DNA from: Acidobacteria bacterium RIFCSPLOWO2_12_FULL_65_11
Lineage (GTDB): Bacteria > Acidobacteriota > Vicinamibacteria > Vicinamibacterales > CAVVIG01
Assembly: GCA_001767495.1 (NCBI GenBank)
Contig: MELA01000132.1
Span: 1 to 38,924, forward strand
Length of the DNA stretch: 38,924 nt
Reading direction: 5' to 3'
A program made the position numbers and the translations under genes. Below are positions 8,605 to 17,769 of this stretch, piece after piece (the first letter of the stretch is position 1; each line of letters begins with the position of its first letter). The notes beneath the pieces were generated by a model that was not told where the DNA came from, ran no database searches, and worked only from the letters and a program-made list of their open reading frames with translations.

Positions 8605-9069
8605 ATGTTCGGCACACAGAATCTGTGGCTGTTCGTGGCGAGCGGGATTCTACTCAATCTGACGCCCGGGCAAGACACCCTCTACATCGTCGGCCGGAGC
8701 GTCGCGCAAGGGCGGCGCGCGGGTGTGCTATCGGTGCTCGGCATCGTTTCAGGGAGCGTGGTCCACACGCTCGCCGCGGCGTTCGGCTTGTCCGCCATTC
8801 TGGCCACGTCGGCCCAGGCGTTTCTCATCGTGAAAATAGCGGGCGCAGCCTACCTCACGTACCTGGGCCTGCGAATGGTCATCGAGCGATCGTGCACGAG
8901 GGAGCAGCCTGCCGAATTCAGACCTGATAGCAGCTGGGCGATCTACCGGGCGGGAGTTTTCACCAATCTCCTCAACCCCAAGGTGGCATTATTCTTCATG
9001 GCCTTTCTGCCACAGTTCGTCGCACCGACTGCGGATTCCACCATCGTGGTCTTCGGCTGGTGGCGGTGA
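8605..9069 (+). pseudogene. LysE/RhtB-family amino-acid exporter, C-terminally truncated
   Basis: The 154-residue ORF begins like LysE/RhtB exporters: a first helix with NLTPGQDTLYIVGRS, a glycine-rich second segment (GIVSGSVVHTLAAAFGLSAIL), the AAYLTYLGLRM helix, and the late motif GVFTNLLNPKVALFFMAFLPQFV. Family members are ~205-210 residues. This one ends right after FLPQFV plus ~16 residues, so the last helices are missing. The end coincides with the abrupt start of a 5'-truncated hydrolase in another frame, which points to a deletion joining two genes near 9060. The stub is unlikely to transport anything. Confidence 0.7.
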
Positions 9070-10250
9070 GGCGTGACGGCGCGAGCGTCCACATGGAGCT
9101 AGCGACGGGGGCGGCCGCCGCGGTGTTCGATGGCCGGATCGACGGCAATTCGCTTGCCGGCACGTTCACGCAGGGGAACGCTTCAGGAACCTTCCTGCTG
9201 ACCCGAGGCGTCGAGCTGACTGCTGCGCCGACGCCACCGCCGCCGTATCGAGAGGAGGAAGTCCGCGTCTCGAACGGCGACATCACGCTCGCAGGAACGC
9301 TCACGATTCCAGCCGGCGGCGGGCCGTTTCCTGCCGTCGTGCTCATCACGGGCAGCGGGCCGCAGGATCGAGACGAAGACATATTCGGGTTCAAGGTGTT
9401 TCGCACGATTGCCGATCACCTGACCCGGCAGGGCGTCTCCGTCTACCGCTATGACGATCGGGGCGTGGGTTCATCGACTGGGAGTCTCAACGTTGCCACG
9501 ACGGCAGACTTTGCGGGCGACGCGCTGGCGGCCGTCGGGATGCTGCGGTCGCGTCCGGACATCGACGCGCGTCGCGTCGGCCTGCTCGGTCATTCGGAGG
9601 GCGCGACGGTCGCCGCAATCGCGGCCTTCCGATCGGCCGATGTCGCGTTCGTCGTGACGCTCGCCTCGCCGGGTGTGCGCGGAGACGAGGTGCTGAGGCA
9701 GCAAGCGGCAGACGGCGCGCGGGCCCTCGGTGCCGGCGAAGAAGTTGTCGCGAGAATTGTCGCCGCGCATCGACAGGCCACCGACGCCGTTCGCATGGGC
9801 CAGTCTGCCGAGAGCCTGGCGTCGGTGGTCATGGAGCTCGTCGGCGCCCAGTACGACAGCTTCCCGGCTGCACAGCGCGCGGCCGCTGGCGATCGCGACG
9901 CGTTTGTCGCGCGGACGTACCGCGCGGGCGTCGCGCAGCTTGGCACGCCGTGGATGAGATTCATGCTGGACTTCGATCCAGCCGTCGCGCTCCGGCTGGT
10001 CCGCTGTCCCGTGCTCGCGCTCTTTGGCAGCCTGGACACGCAGGTCGTGCCCTCGCCGAACCAGGCCAACGTTCGAGCGGCTCTTGCCGGAAACGCCGAT
10101 GCCACGGTCAAGTCGTATGACGGCGCGAACCATCTGTTCCAGCAGGCGCGAACGGGTTTGGTAACGGAGTACGCAACGCTCGAGAAGGCCTTCGTGCCAG
10201 GCCTTCTGGACGATCTGTCCGCGTGGATTCGGCTGGTCACGGGCCGCTGA
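9060..10250 (+). CDS. Alpha/beta hydrolase, N-terminally truncated (possible pseudogene)
   Basis: The catalytic domain of a serine alpha/beta hydrolase is complete: oxyanion region VLITGSGPQDRDED, nucleophile S179 in LLGHSEGA, an acidic residue in LFGSLDTQV and His in GANHLFQ. Relatives are secreted proteins of ~450-500 residues with a signal peptide and a beta-rich N-terminal module. Here only the last strands of that module remain (VHMELATG, GTFTQGNASGTFLL). The assigned GTG start lies inside the end of the LysE ORF and has no recognisable ribosome-binding site or signal peptide. The gene seems to have lost its 5' end in the deletion that also removed the 3' end of the exporter. Any product would be cytoplasmic. 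The substrate is unknown. Confidence 0.65.
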   Translation: MAVRRDGASVHMELATGAAAAVFDGRIDGNSLAGTFTQGNASGTFLLTRGVELTAAPTPPPPYREEEVRVSNGDITLAGTLTIPAGGGPFPAVVLITGSGPQDRDEDIFGFKVFRTIADHLTRQGVSVYRYDDRGVGSSTGSLNVATTADFAGDALAAVGMLRSRPDIDARRVGLLGHSEGATVAAIAAFRSADVAFVVTLASPGVRGDEVLRQQAADGARALGAGEEVVARIVAAHRQATDAVRMGQSAESLASVVMELVGAQYDSFPAAQRAAAGDRDAFVARTYRAGVAQLGTPWMRFMLDFDPAVALRLVRCPVLALFGSLDTQVVPSPNQANVRAALAGNADATVKSYDGANHLFQQARTGLVTEYATLEKAFVPGLLDDLSAWIRLVTGR

Positions 10251-10383
10251 GAGAAGAAACCTGAGTGGTGCGCAGCCAGATATCCGAAGGCTCCCGATGC
10301 GAAGGCACGAGACTGTAGAATCTCTCGGGGCAGATCTTCCCGATCTCGCTCTGTGGACAACCTAGACACACCGGAGGCGATTC

Positions 10384-10683
10384 ATGCGCATGATGCTCAA
10401 AGTCTCAATTCCAGTTGAAACCGGCAACAAAGCGATCAAAGACGGCACGCTGCCTCGCACCATCGAGAGCACGGTCGACCGCCTCAAGCCGGAGGCTGCG
10501 TACTTCTTTGCCGAAGACGGCAAGCGAACGGCGCTCTTCTTCTTCAACATGGCGGACGCGTCGCAAATCCCCGCGATCGTGGAGCCGCTCTTCATGGGCC
10601 TCAATGCGGCGGTGACAACGGTGCCGGTCATGAATGCAGACGACCTGAAGAAGGGCCTCACGGAGGCGGCAAAGAACTTCTGA
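10384..10683 (+). CDS. Conserved-looking small protein of unknown function
   Basis: This 99-residue soluble protein begins MRMMLKVSIPVETGN and has alternating strands and helices (KPEAAYFFAEDGKRTALFFFNM, then PLFMGLNAAVTTVPVMNADDLKKGL). The layout suggests a small alpha+beta ferredoxin-like fold, perhaps a dimeric barrel. A good GGAGG at 10372-10376 supports the ATG. It has no signal peptide, membrane segment or catalytic motif. It stands alone between the truncated hydrolase and a convergent gene, so context gives no function. Confidence 0.7.
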   Translation: MRMMLKVSIPVETGNKAIKDGTLPRTIESTVDRLKPEAAYFFAEDGKRTALFFFNMADASQIPAIVEPLFMGLNAAVTTVPVMNADDLKKGLTEAAKNF

Positions 10684-10695
10684 GCAGTGTTCTCC

Positions 10696-11106
10696 CTACT
10701 GCGGACGCTTCAGGAGTAGAAGGGTTCCGCCGTCCGCGCTGGCGAGCTGGCTGCCTGTGACCTCCCAGCCCTGGAGACCGAGGGGCTCGAGCAGCGCTGT
10801 CGGGTTCTGTCCGAAGGGCACGCTGAGCACCTGGTATTCCCAGGCCTGACGAACAACACGAGTCGGCAGCACAATCGATCCGCCGACCGTGACGGCCGGC
10901 GAGCCGGTCACCTGGACACGAAGCGGCGTGTTCAGCGAATCATTCTCGATGCTCACCGGAACCGCCTGGCCGCTGCCACGGTTCTCGATCCACACTCTCG
11001 CCTGGGTCGGCTGCCCTGGCCGGTCCTGCCCTGGCGCTGCGAGCATGGCGTTCCCCGCCATCAGCAGGGCAATTCCACACAGCAAATACGCGAGCGTCGT
11101 TCGCAT
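10696..11106 (-). CDS. Secreted DUF4177-like protein
   Basis: The ORF track starts this frame at 11190, but the better start is the ATG at 11106, which follows AAGGAGG with 8 bases between and begins a clear signal peptide (MRTTLAYLLCGIALLMAGNAMLA). The mature protein of ~115 residues has a beta-rich middle (ARVWIENRGSGQAVPVSIEN) and a C-terminal segment WEYQVLSV...LEPLGLQGWEVTGS...LLLLKRP. That segment resembles the DUF4177 pattern of a short beta sheet with GWE and a terminal LKR. The function is unknown; it is exported at least across the inner membrane. It is convergent with the preceding small protein gene. Confidence 0.7.
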   Translation of the reverse strand: MRTTLAYLLCGIALLMAGNAMLAAPGQDRPGQPTQARVWIENRGSGQAVPVSIENDSLNTPLRVQVTGSPAVTVGGSIVLPTRVVRQAWEYQVLSVPFGQNPTALLEPLGLQGWEVTGSQLASADGGTLLLLKRPQ

Positions 11107-11170
11107 GATCTCGATCCTCCTTATGGAAAGACGGTGCGTTCTTAACAGGCAGCTCGCGCACCGGCGCGTC

Positions 11171-11200
11171 GTCCGCCTGAAGGCGGACACTACAGGTTAC
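11171..11200 (-). repeat. Palindromic repeat, GCC/GGC form (copy 2)
   Basis: The stem GTCCGCCT/AGGCGGAC is at 11171-11188, followed by ACTACAGGTTA, the reverse complement of the TAACCTGTAGT leader of copy 1. On the minus strand its leader carries the TAA stop of the terC-like gene. Confidence 0.85.
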
Positions 11201-11949
11201 GAAATGCGCTCGTCTGGCGCGTAGCGCTGATGCAGCTTCACCGGCGCCGCCCGGTGTCTCACCCGCAGGTTGACCATCTCCACGAACACCGAGAACCCCA
11301 TCGCGAAGTAGACATAGCCCTTCGGGATGTGCATGTCGAGGCCGTCCCCGATGAGCGACAGGCCGATGAGCAGGAGAAACGAGAGCGCGAGCACCTTCAC
11401 CGTCGGATGACGTTCGACGAAGGCGCTGATCGGTCCGGCCGAAAACATCATGATGGCCACCGCCGCCATGACGGCGACGATCATGATCGCGACGTCGGCC
11501 GCCATCCCCACCGCGGTGATCACCGAATCGAGCGAGAACACGATGTCGAGCAGCATGATCTGCGCGATGACCGCGCCAAACGTCGGGGCAACGCGCGCCG
11601 CCTCGTGTTCGGTCTCGCCTTCGAGCTTGTCGTGGATCTCGGTCGTCGCCTTGCCGAGGAGAAACAGCCCGCCGGTAATGAGGATGAGATCCCGCCCCGA
11701 GATCTCCTGACCGAGGACGCTGAAGAGCGGTGCGGTCAGCCGGATAATCCAGACGATGGACAGCAGCAGCAGGATGCGCATCGCCATCGCGGCCAGCAGG
11801 CCCACACGTCGAGCCTTGGCCTGAACCGCCGCCGGCAGCTTGCCCGACAGAATCGAGATGAAGATGACGTTGTCCACCCCGAGGACCACTTCGAGGAAGG
11901 TCAGCGTGACGAGCGCAAGCAGGCCTTCTGACGTCAGGAACGCATCCAT
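11197..11949 (-). CDS. TerC-family integral membrane protein
   Basis: The 250-residue protein has about seven hydrophobic segments and the two family signatures: FLEVVLGVDNVIFISIL near the N-terminus and LLDIVFSLDSVITAVGM in the middle. Their paired acidic residues in the membrane are thought to handle metal ions. TerC-like proteins (YgdQ, YoaE, Alx/MeeY types) are implicated in metal export or metallation of secreted enzymes. The length fits the short TerC group without CBS or CorC domains. It lies just downstream of the molybdoenzyme gene on the same strand (~35 bases apart). Co-transcription is plausible, and a metal-related link is only a guess. The TAA stop is within the palindromic repeat. 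Confidence 0.88.
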   Translation of the reverse strand: MDAFLTSEGLLALVTLTFLEVVLGVDNVIFISILSGKLPAAVQAKARRVGLLAAMAMRILLLLSIVWIIRLTAPLFSVLGQEISGRDLILITGGLFLLGKATTEIHDKLEGETEHEAARVAPTFGAVIAQIMLLDIVFSLDSVITAVGMAADVAIMIVAVMAAVAIMMFSAGPISAFVERHPTVKVLALSFLLLIGLSLIGDGLDMHIPKGYVYFAMGFSVFVEMVNLRVRHRAAPVKLHQRYAPDERIS

Positions 11950-11983
11950 CGTGGAATCTCCGGCGTAGAAGTCTGGTGGAGGT

Positions 11984-13156
11984 CTAGGAGATCATCACCT
12001 TCCGCGGGAACTGCGTGTTGTCCTCGAGGAAGGTCTTCTTGCTGTCCAGCTCTTCAGAGGTCGGCTGCACTGTGCCATTGACGTCGGTCGCCCGTGAGAC
12101 GAGCGCATGCTCGCCGGGTGTGGCGCCGCTCCACATGTAGGTGAAGAGCTTCCAGGAATACTTGCTGCTCGTCGCCGGATCCATCGTTGCCCTCTGCCAC
12201 GGGCCATCGTCCACGCGGACCTCGACCGAGCGGAGCGGCGTCCCGTCGTTGAGCACCACGCCACGCACGTTGTGCCGGGTGAGGTCGCGCGTGACGCGCG
12301 CGATGAACGACTTGAGCTGCATCTGGGCGATCGCGGTTTCAACCCACTTGATCTCGCCGTCGATCGTCTCGCCCCTTAACGTGCGGTACCACCGGGCTTG
12401 GTATTTCCCGAGGTACTGATCCTCCTGTGCGTGGATCTGCGCGAGCCACTTGACGTTGGCCACGCCGTACCAGCCTGGGACGATCAAACGGAGTGGGGAG
12501 CCCTGGTGGCGGGTGAGCGGCTCGCCGTTGAGGGCGTAAGCGAGGAACGGCTCGGGCGCGAGCGCCAGATCGCGCGGCAGGCTGCGGCCGAACTGCTGCT
12601 CGACCGTGTACTTCTGCGTCCGGAACTCCACCTCCTCCTGGCCGCGGTCGGCGCCAAAGAACACGAACTCGCGCGCCTGTGGCTTGACGCGCGCGCGATC
12701 GAGTACCGCACGGAGCGGGACGCCGGTCCACCGTCCGTTGCTCGAGAGGCCTTGCAGCGGACGCCGGTTGCCCGAGCACTCGAAGCCGGCGATGAGTTCC
12801 GCGCCGCCCAACTGGCGGAGATCGTCGAGCGACAATGACGCCGCCCGATCCACAAGCCCCGAGACTCTCAGACGAAAGGTCGCCGGATCGACTTCAGGAT
12901 GACCGTAGTGCTGGGTCGTGAAGAACTGATCCTTCGGCGTGAACGGGCCGTCGATCGTGCGGATGTCGAGCACCCGCCGGTCTGGCGTCGGTGCGAGGTT
13001 GATGGTGGTGGGGAGGTCGGTGAACGGCACGAGGGTTTCGCCTTGCGCGAGTGCCGGAAGCGCCCATTCCGGTACGCCCAGCGCGGCGAGTCCGGCCACC
13101 GCGAGGCTTCCCCTCAGCATGTCTCGACGATCCAGACGGTTGATCTTGTTCGTCAT
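11984..13156 (-). CDS. Tat-exported sulfite-oxidase-type molybdopterin oxidoreductase
   Basis: The 390-residue protein begins with a twin-arginine signal (DRRDMLRGSLAVAGLAAL), so it should be exported folded with its cofactor. The oxidoreductase molybdopterin domain follows, with the Mo-ligand Cys at ~127 in LIAGFECSGNRR and the conserved segments GRWTGVPLRAVL and LRLIVPGWYGVANVKWL. A dimerisation (Mo-co) domain with VEVRVDDGPWQRA forms the C-terminal third. This is the SoxC/YedY/sulfite oxidase superfamily. No heme or membrane domain is present, so a separate electron acceptor is needed. The natural substrate cannot be told from sequence; a sulfite or S-oxide role is likely. Confidence 0.88.
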   Translation of the reverse strand: MTNKINRLDRRDMLRGSLAVAGLAALGVPEWALPALAQGETLVPFTDLPTTINLAPTPDRRVLDIRTIDGPFTPKDQFFTTQHYGHPEVDPATFRLRVSGLVDRAASLSLDDLRQLGGAELIAGFECSGNRRPLQGLSSNGRWTGVPLRAVLDRARVKPQAREFVFFGADRGQEEVEFRTQKYTVEQQFGRSLPRDLALAPEPFLAYALNGEPLTRHQGSPLRLIVPGWYGVANVKWLAQIHAQEDQYLGKYQARWYRTLRGETIDGEIKWVETAIAQMQLKSFIARVTRDLTRHNVRGVVLNDGTPLRSVEVRVDDGPWQRATMDPATSSKYSWKLFTYMWSGATPGEHALVSRATDVNGTVQPTSEELDSKKTFLEDNTQFPRKVMIS

Positions 13157-13210
13157 GTTCGGCCCCTTTTTCGACAGACGCGTTCTCCTGGACAGAGCGT
13201 ATTATGTTCC

Positions 13211-13280
13211 AGGTCCGGCTGAAGCCGGACACTACAGGTTAGGAACTGGAGAACTGTAGTGTCCGGCTTCAGCCGGACCT
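13211..13280. repeat. Inverted pair of palindromic repeats, GGC/GCC form (copies 3 and 4)
   Basis: Copy 3 (stem 13213-13230, then ACTACAGGTTAG) and copy 4 (CTGTAGT, then stem 13261-13278) face each other around GAACTGGAGAA, so the whole block is one large imperfect inverted repeat. It separates the divergent molybdoenzyme and hydrolase genes and takes up most of their upstream region. Confidence 0.85.
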
Positions 13281-13288
13281 GGCGCGTC

Positions 13289-14266
13289 ATGGTCAAAGCT
13301 ACGCTCCTGCTTCTCGTGCTTCTCATGGTTCTGGCCGCTGCCGCTGCCGGCGCGCAGGCGACCGTCCAGCCACCTCAGGACGCCAGGGCGACGAGCCCGA
13401 CGCTCGAAGACGTTCCGTATCCGTACTCGGTCTCCTTCCTGCCGCTCACCGTCTCTGGCCGCGACGTCCGGATGGCGTACATGGACGTGCCGCCGGCGGG
13501 TCCGGCCAACGGGCGGACGGTGGTGCTGCTGCACGGCATGAACTTCTACGGCGAATACTGGGCAGCCACGATCGACGCGCTCCGAAAGGAAGGGTTCCGC
13601 GTGGTCGTGCCCGATCAGATCGGGTTCGGCCGGTCCTCGAAGGTCGTCATGCCGTACACACTCTCAGGCATGGCGCTCAACACACGCAAGCTGCTCGACG
13701 CGCTCGGCGTTCAACGGGCCGCCGTCGTCGGCCACTCGATGGGCGGGATGCTGGCGACGAGATTTGCGCTCCTCTATCCGGACGTGACCGAACGGCTGGT
13801 GCTCTACAACCAGATCGGCCTCACGGATGCACGGCTCGTCTGCCAGCCGACGCCGACAGACGAGGTGTATCGGCAGGTGCTGCGGCTGGATTACGGCGCG
13901 ATCTACCAGTCCATCGCGCGATATTTTCCAAACGGCGTGACCCCGGTCGTGCAGAAGTACATCACGCGCCAGTACGGATGGACGCTCAGCGGCAACTGGC
14001 CCGAGGCTGCAATGGTCCGTGCGCTCGCACAGCAGATGGTCTATGAAGATCCTGTCGTCTACGACTGGCCGAATATCAAGGTGCGGACGCTCGAAATCGG
14101 GGGCGAGCGGGACGGCGCGACTCCCAACTTCCCGGCGCTCGCTCGGCGCGTCGCCGAGACGATCCCGAGCTGCCAGCTCGTGCTCTTCCCCAACGTGGGC
14201 CACGTCCCGCACCTGGAGGCGCCCGACGTGTTTCACCGGGAACTGCTGAAGTTCCTTCTCTCCTAG
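13289..14266 (+). CDS. Exported alpha/beta hydrolase
   Basis: The ORF track starts at 13259, but those residues (MSGFSRT) are translated palindromic repeat. The likely start is the ATG at 13289, which begins a signal peptide (MVKATLLLLVLLMVLAAAAAGAQA). The mature protein has a standard alpha/beta hydrolase fold: oxyanion HGMNFYGEYW, nucleophile S150 in VVGHSMGG, an Asp in GGERDGATP and the catalytic His in NVGHVPHLEAP. It resembles haloalkane dehalogenase, epoxide hydrolase or esterase-like members, but the nucleophile is Ser, so esterase or C-C hydrolase activity is more likely. The receptor-kinase gene starts 3 bases after the stop and may be co-transcribed. Confidence 0.85.
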   Translation: MVKATLLLLVLLMVLAAAAAGAQATVQPPQDARATSPTLEDVPYPYSVSFLPLTVSGRDVRMAYMDVPPAGPANGRTVVLLHGMNFYGEYWAATIDALRKEGFRVVVPDQIGFGRSSKVVMPYTLSGMALNTRKLLDALGVQRAAVVGHSMGGMLATRFALLYPDVTERLVLYNQIGLTDARLVCQPTPTDEVYRQVLRLDYGAIYQSIARYFPNGVTPVVQKYITRQYGWTLSGNWPEAAMVRALAQQMVYEDPVVYDWPNIKVRTLEIGGERDGATPNFPALARRVAETIPSCQLVLFPNVGHVPHLEAPDVFHRELLKFLLS

Positions 14267-14268
14267 CC

Positions 14269-17200
14269 ATGGCCGACCCCTTTGTCGGGAGGACCGTCGT
14301 CCACTACGAGATCACCGCCAAACTCGGCGGTGGTGGGATGGGGGTCGTCTACAAGGCGCGAGACACCAAACTCGGCCGGCCGGTCGCGCTCAAGTTTCTT
14401 CCTTCTCAGTGGAGTCATGACGAGACCGCCAAGCAGCGCTTTATGCGCGAGGCGCAGGCTGCCTCGGCCACCGACCACCCCAACATCTGCACGATTCACA
14501 GCATCGAGTCCACCGACGATGGGCAGCTGTTCATCGTCATGGCGTACTACGAGGGCCAGACGCTCAAGCAGAAGCTCGAAGCCGGCGCGATCGGCACGGA
14601 CCAGGCGCTGTTGATTGCAACGCAGGTCGCCGAAGGGCTGGCCAGGGCCCACGCGCAGGGCGTGGTCCACCGCGACATCAAGCCCGGCAACCTGATGATC
14701 GCCGAGCACGGGATCAAGATTCTCGACTTCGGCCTCGCCAAGTTTGCCGACTCGCTGCAGTTGACCATCGCGGGGACGACGCTCGGGACCGCCGCCTACA
14801 TGTCGCCCGAACAGGCCAGAGGCGAGGAGGCGGACGCGCGCAGCGACATCTGGGCTCTCGGTGTCGTGCTCTACCAGATGCTGACGGGCGAGGTGCCGTT
14901 CAAAGGTCTGTACCCCGAGGCCGTTTCGTACGCGATCAGGAACGATCCGCCGCCGCCGCTTCGGGTCCCGGGGCGCGACATCTCTGAGGCGCTCGAGGGG
15001 CTCGTCCTTCGCACACTCCATAAAGATCCCGGCGAGCGGTTCCAGAGCGCGCGCGAGCTGGCGCGCGACCTGCGACTCCATCAAGGGTGGACGATCCCGC
15101 AGGACCTGCTGACGGTACCGTTGCCTCCCCTGAGGCAGACCGTGCAACCGTCCCCCGGCTTCTGGGGCCGTGTGCGACAGGGTCTGACGCCGGTTCGCGT
15201 TGCTGCACTGGTGGCGGCACTCGTCGCGGTCGCCGCCGGTACTTCCTGGTGGCTGACGCGGCCGATCGTGCGGCTGCCGGTCGCCGTGGCGCCGGTGACG
15301 AATGAAACCGGCTATGCGGAGCTCGACGCCTATCGTCTCGCGTTGACCGAGTCGCTCATCACTGACCTCGGCGATTCGCCCACCGTCCGCGTGCTTCCCT
15401 ATGCACGACTCCTGGAGATCGTGCGCGGATTTATCCTGAAGGGTACGGACCCGACCAGCCGCGAGGTGCTCCGGGCGCTCACGACCCACAGCGGGGCCCA
15501 AGTCGTGATCGTGCCCACGCTTCTGCGCGAAAACGGAAACTGGCGCGCCCGCGTGGAGTTCCGCAGTCCCGAGACCGCGACGAACCTTGCGGTCTACGAG
15601 ACCGATCCCGTCGTGTCATCGCTCGTAAAAGACACTGCGTATGGTCTGACAGCATCGCTGGCCGCGGGGATTGAGGGGCACTTCAAGGCGACCGAGCCAC
15701 TGAGGCTGCGTGTGCTCGCCACCATTCGGGATTTCTTTGGATCCGAGAGGCGGCCGGTCAGCGCACGATTGCGCACGCTTGACGCGGCGGAGGCGTTCGA
15801 ACGGGGCATCGATGCGTATCACGAGCTCGAATATGACGCGGCCCAGCGGTCGTTCGCAGGCGCCGCCGAGCAGGATGCCAGCAATCCTCTTCCGGTCGCC
15901 TGGCTGAGCCGCGTCGCGCAGCGGCTGGGCCGCGTCGACGAGGCGAGGAAGGCGGCGGATCGGGCGCTCGGACTCGTCACGTCCGAGACGCCGGCGACCG
16001 ACAAGCTGTTGGTCGCGGCCGTGTCGGCCGAATCGCGGCTCGACCCCAGCACTGCCGAAGCACGCTATCGCGATTTGGTGGCGCGGCACGCCGACGAACC
16101 CGCGTGGTTGGCCGAGCTGGCTGGATTTGAAGAACGCCAGAGGCGCTATGCCGCCGCCGCCAGCCTCTACCATCAGACACTTAAGCTCGACGCCCATCTG
16201 GTACGCCCGCACCTGGAGCTGTGCCGTCTCTACAGCCCGACGCTCTTGAACGAATCCGCCAGCGCCAGGGAGCAAGGTCAACTCGCGCTGTCGGGCTACC
16301 AAGCCATCGCTGACCGTGGTGGGGAGGGACAGGCCTTGATGTGCCTGACCGACGTGCTCCGCACGGGAGGCGACGAGGACCGACGAGAAGCGAGGCGGAA
16401 CGCTGAGGCAGCCGTCAGGATCTTCGAGGAGCTCGGTTTCCAATACAACTTGGCGCGCGCCTACAACTACGTGGCCCTGGCGGCCGCATCGCAAAGCCGC
16501 TTCACTGAAGCGGCGGCGCTCTGGGAAAGGTCCCTGACGATCGCACGAACTGCAAGCAACAGGGTGCTTGAGCCACTCGTCCTCATGAACTTGGGTGTGG
16601 CGTACCAAACGCTCGGCCGCGGATCGCGCGCTGTGGCATACCGCCAGCAGAGCCTCCAATTGTTCGAAGCCCTTGGAGACGAAAAGAGAGCGGCAGAGCA
16701 CCGGGCCAACAAAGGCGCCATGCTGATCGAGTACGGCGACCCCGAGGAAGGGCTGCGCGACGTCGAGACCGCTCTCGCGGTATTTCAGAAGCTGGGCGAC
16801 AAGAACTTCGAGGTGTACTGCCTGCAGCTCAGGGCCGCCTACTACCGGTACGGGGGGCGGCACGCTGAAGCCGGACGCCAATTGAATCAGGCGCTGAACA
16901 TTGCCAAAGGGCGGGATCTGAAAGACGAGATCGCCGCATTGAACATCGAACTCGCGCGATCGAGATTCGATCTGAACAATTACGAGGGCGCACGGGGTCT
17001 GTTGCTGAACGCTCTCGGCGACAACCCGGCTCAGGGGAGCTTGCGCGCCAGAGTCCACTTCGGACGGGTTCAGCTTCGTGTGGGAGACATCACTGGCGCG
17101 CGCACGTACCTGAGCCAGGCTCTAGTCGAGACCGAGAAGCGCGACATCCTGTGGATTCTCCCGCTGCTGTACAGCGCGCTCGGCGAACTGGCTTATGAGT

Positions 17201-17700
17201 CCGGCGATATGAAGGAGGCGCGGACATCCTTCGGGAAGGCGGCCGCCGTCTGGACCGCCGACGAACCGCCGGACGCGGCCAGCGTCGAGGCGCGCGCCTA
17301 TCTCGGGCTGCTCGATGCACTGGAGGGCCGGTCGGCTCGTGGCGAGAGGGGCGTCCGATCGAGTCTCGATCAGGCGCGCAAGATGGGCCGGTTCGCGCTC
17401 GAGAACCAGTGCCGCTTGTACCTGGCGCGCATCGCGCTCCTCGATCGCAGGGTCGAGGACACTCTCCGCGTGTTGAGTGAGATCCCAGCCGACGACGGCG
17501 AGCGCGCTCTCGGTCCCGAGATCCAGGCGCAGGTGCACTACTGGCGCAGCCAGGCGCTGGCCCTTCGTGGGGATCGAGCTGGCGCTCGGTCGGAAGCAGA
17601 CATGGCGCGAATGCTGGTCGAAAGTATCCGCACATCGCTGACCGAGGACTTTCGTCGTGGCTTTGCGTCGCGCCCGGACATTCGTTTGGTGATCGGGTAA
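14269..17700 (+). CDS. Membrane Ser/Thr protein kinase with TPR sensor region
   Basis: This is a 1143-residue Hanks-type kinase. The catalytic domain spans ~12-272, with the glycine loop GGGGMGVVYKA, K42, catalytic HRDIKPGN (D136), DFGLA at 153 and APE-like MSPEQARG. All essential residues are present, and the HRD arginine suggests control by activation-loop phosphorylation. A single membrane helix follows at ~309-329. The C-terminal ~800 residues hold a segment resembling the TolB-like/adenylate-cyclase-associated domain (VAVAPVTNETGYAELD) and then many TPR units (LARAYNYVALAAASQSRFTEAAALWERS). The TPR region should be periplasmic and bind partners. It heads the signalling block with two STAS proteins, a second kinase and a sigma factor. 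Confidence 0.92.
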   Translation: MADPFVGRTVVHYEITAKLGGGGMGVVYKARDTKLGRPVALKFLPSQWSHDETAKQRFMREAQAASATDHPNICTIHSIESTDDGQLFIVMAYYEGQTLKQKLEAGAIGTDQALLIATQVAEGLARAHAQGVVHRDIKPGNLMIAEHGIKILDFGLAKFADSLQLTIAGTTLGTAAYMSPEQARGEEADARSDIWALGVVLYQMLTGEVPFKGLYPEAVSYAIRNDPPPPLRVPGRDISEALEGLVLRTLHKDPGERFQSARELARDLRLHQGWTIPQDLLTVPLPPLRQTVQPSPGFWGRVRQGLTPVRVAALVAALVAVAAGTSWWLTRPIVRLPVAVAPVTNETGYAELDAYRLALTESLITDLGDSPTVRVLPYARLLEIVRGFILKGTDPTSREVLRALTTHSGAQVVIVPTLLRENGNWRARVEFRSPETATNLAVYETDPVVSSLVKDTAYGLTASLAAGIEGHFKATEPLRLRVLATIRDFFGSERRPVSARLRTLDAAEAFERGIDAYHELEYDAAQRSFAGAAEQDASNPLPVAWLSRVAQRLGRVDEARKAADRALGLVTSETPATDKLLVAAVSAESRLDPSTAEARYRDLVARHADEPAWLAELAGFEERQRRYAAAASLYHQTLKLDAHLVRPHLELCRLYSPTLLNESASAREQGQLALSGYQAIADRGGEGQALMCLTDVLRTGGDEDRREARRNAEAAVRIFEELGFQYNLARAYNYVALAAASQSRFTEAAALWERSLTIARTASNRVLEPLVLMNLGVAYQTLGRGSRAVAYRQQSLQLFEALGDEKRAAEHRANKGAMLIEYGDPEEGLRDVETALAVFQKLGDKNFEVYCLQLRAAYYRYGGRHAEAGRQLNQALNIAKGRDLKDEIAALNIELARSRFDLNNYEGARGLLLNALGDNPAQGSLRARVHFGRVQLRVGDITGARTYLSQALVETEKRDILWILPLLYSALGELAYESGDMKEARTSFGKAAAVWTADEPPDAASVEARAYLGLLDALEGRSARGERGVRSSLDQARKMGRFALENQCRLYLARIALLDRRVEDTLRVLSEIPADDGERALGPEIQAQVHYWRSQALALRGDRAGARSEADMARMLVESIRTSLTEDFRRGFASRPDIRLVIG

Positions 17701-17769
17701 GACCTGGTCGCGCCTACGTCGTTTCTTCGTCAGAAGAGTTCGGACACCCTCCCCCCATCGTTATTAGCA

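Noticed and set aside
10696-11190. Longer N-terminus of the DUF4177-like protein
   Set aside because: The start at 11106 has a perfect AAGGAGG and begins the signal peptide; the extra residues include repeat-derived SAFRRT.
14263-15501. 412-residue minus-strand ORF
   Set aside because: It lies entirely antisense to the receptor-kinase gene and shows no family motif.
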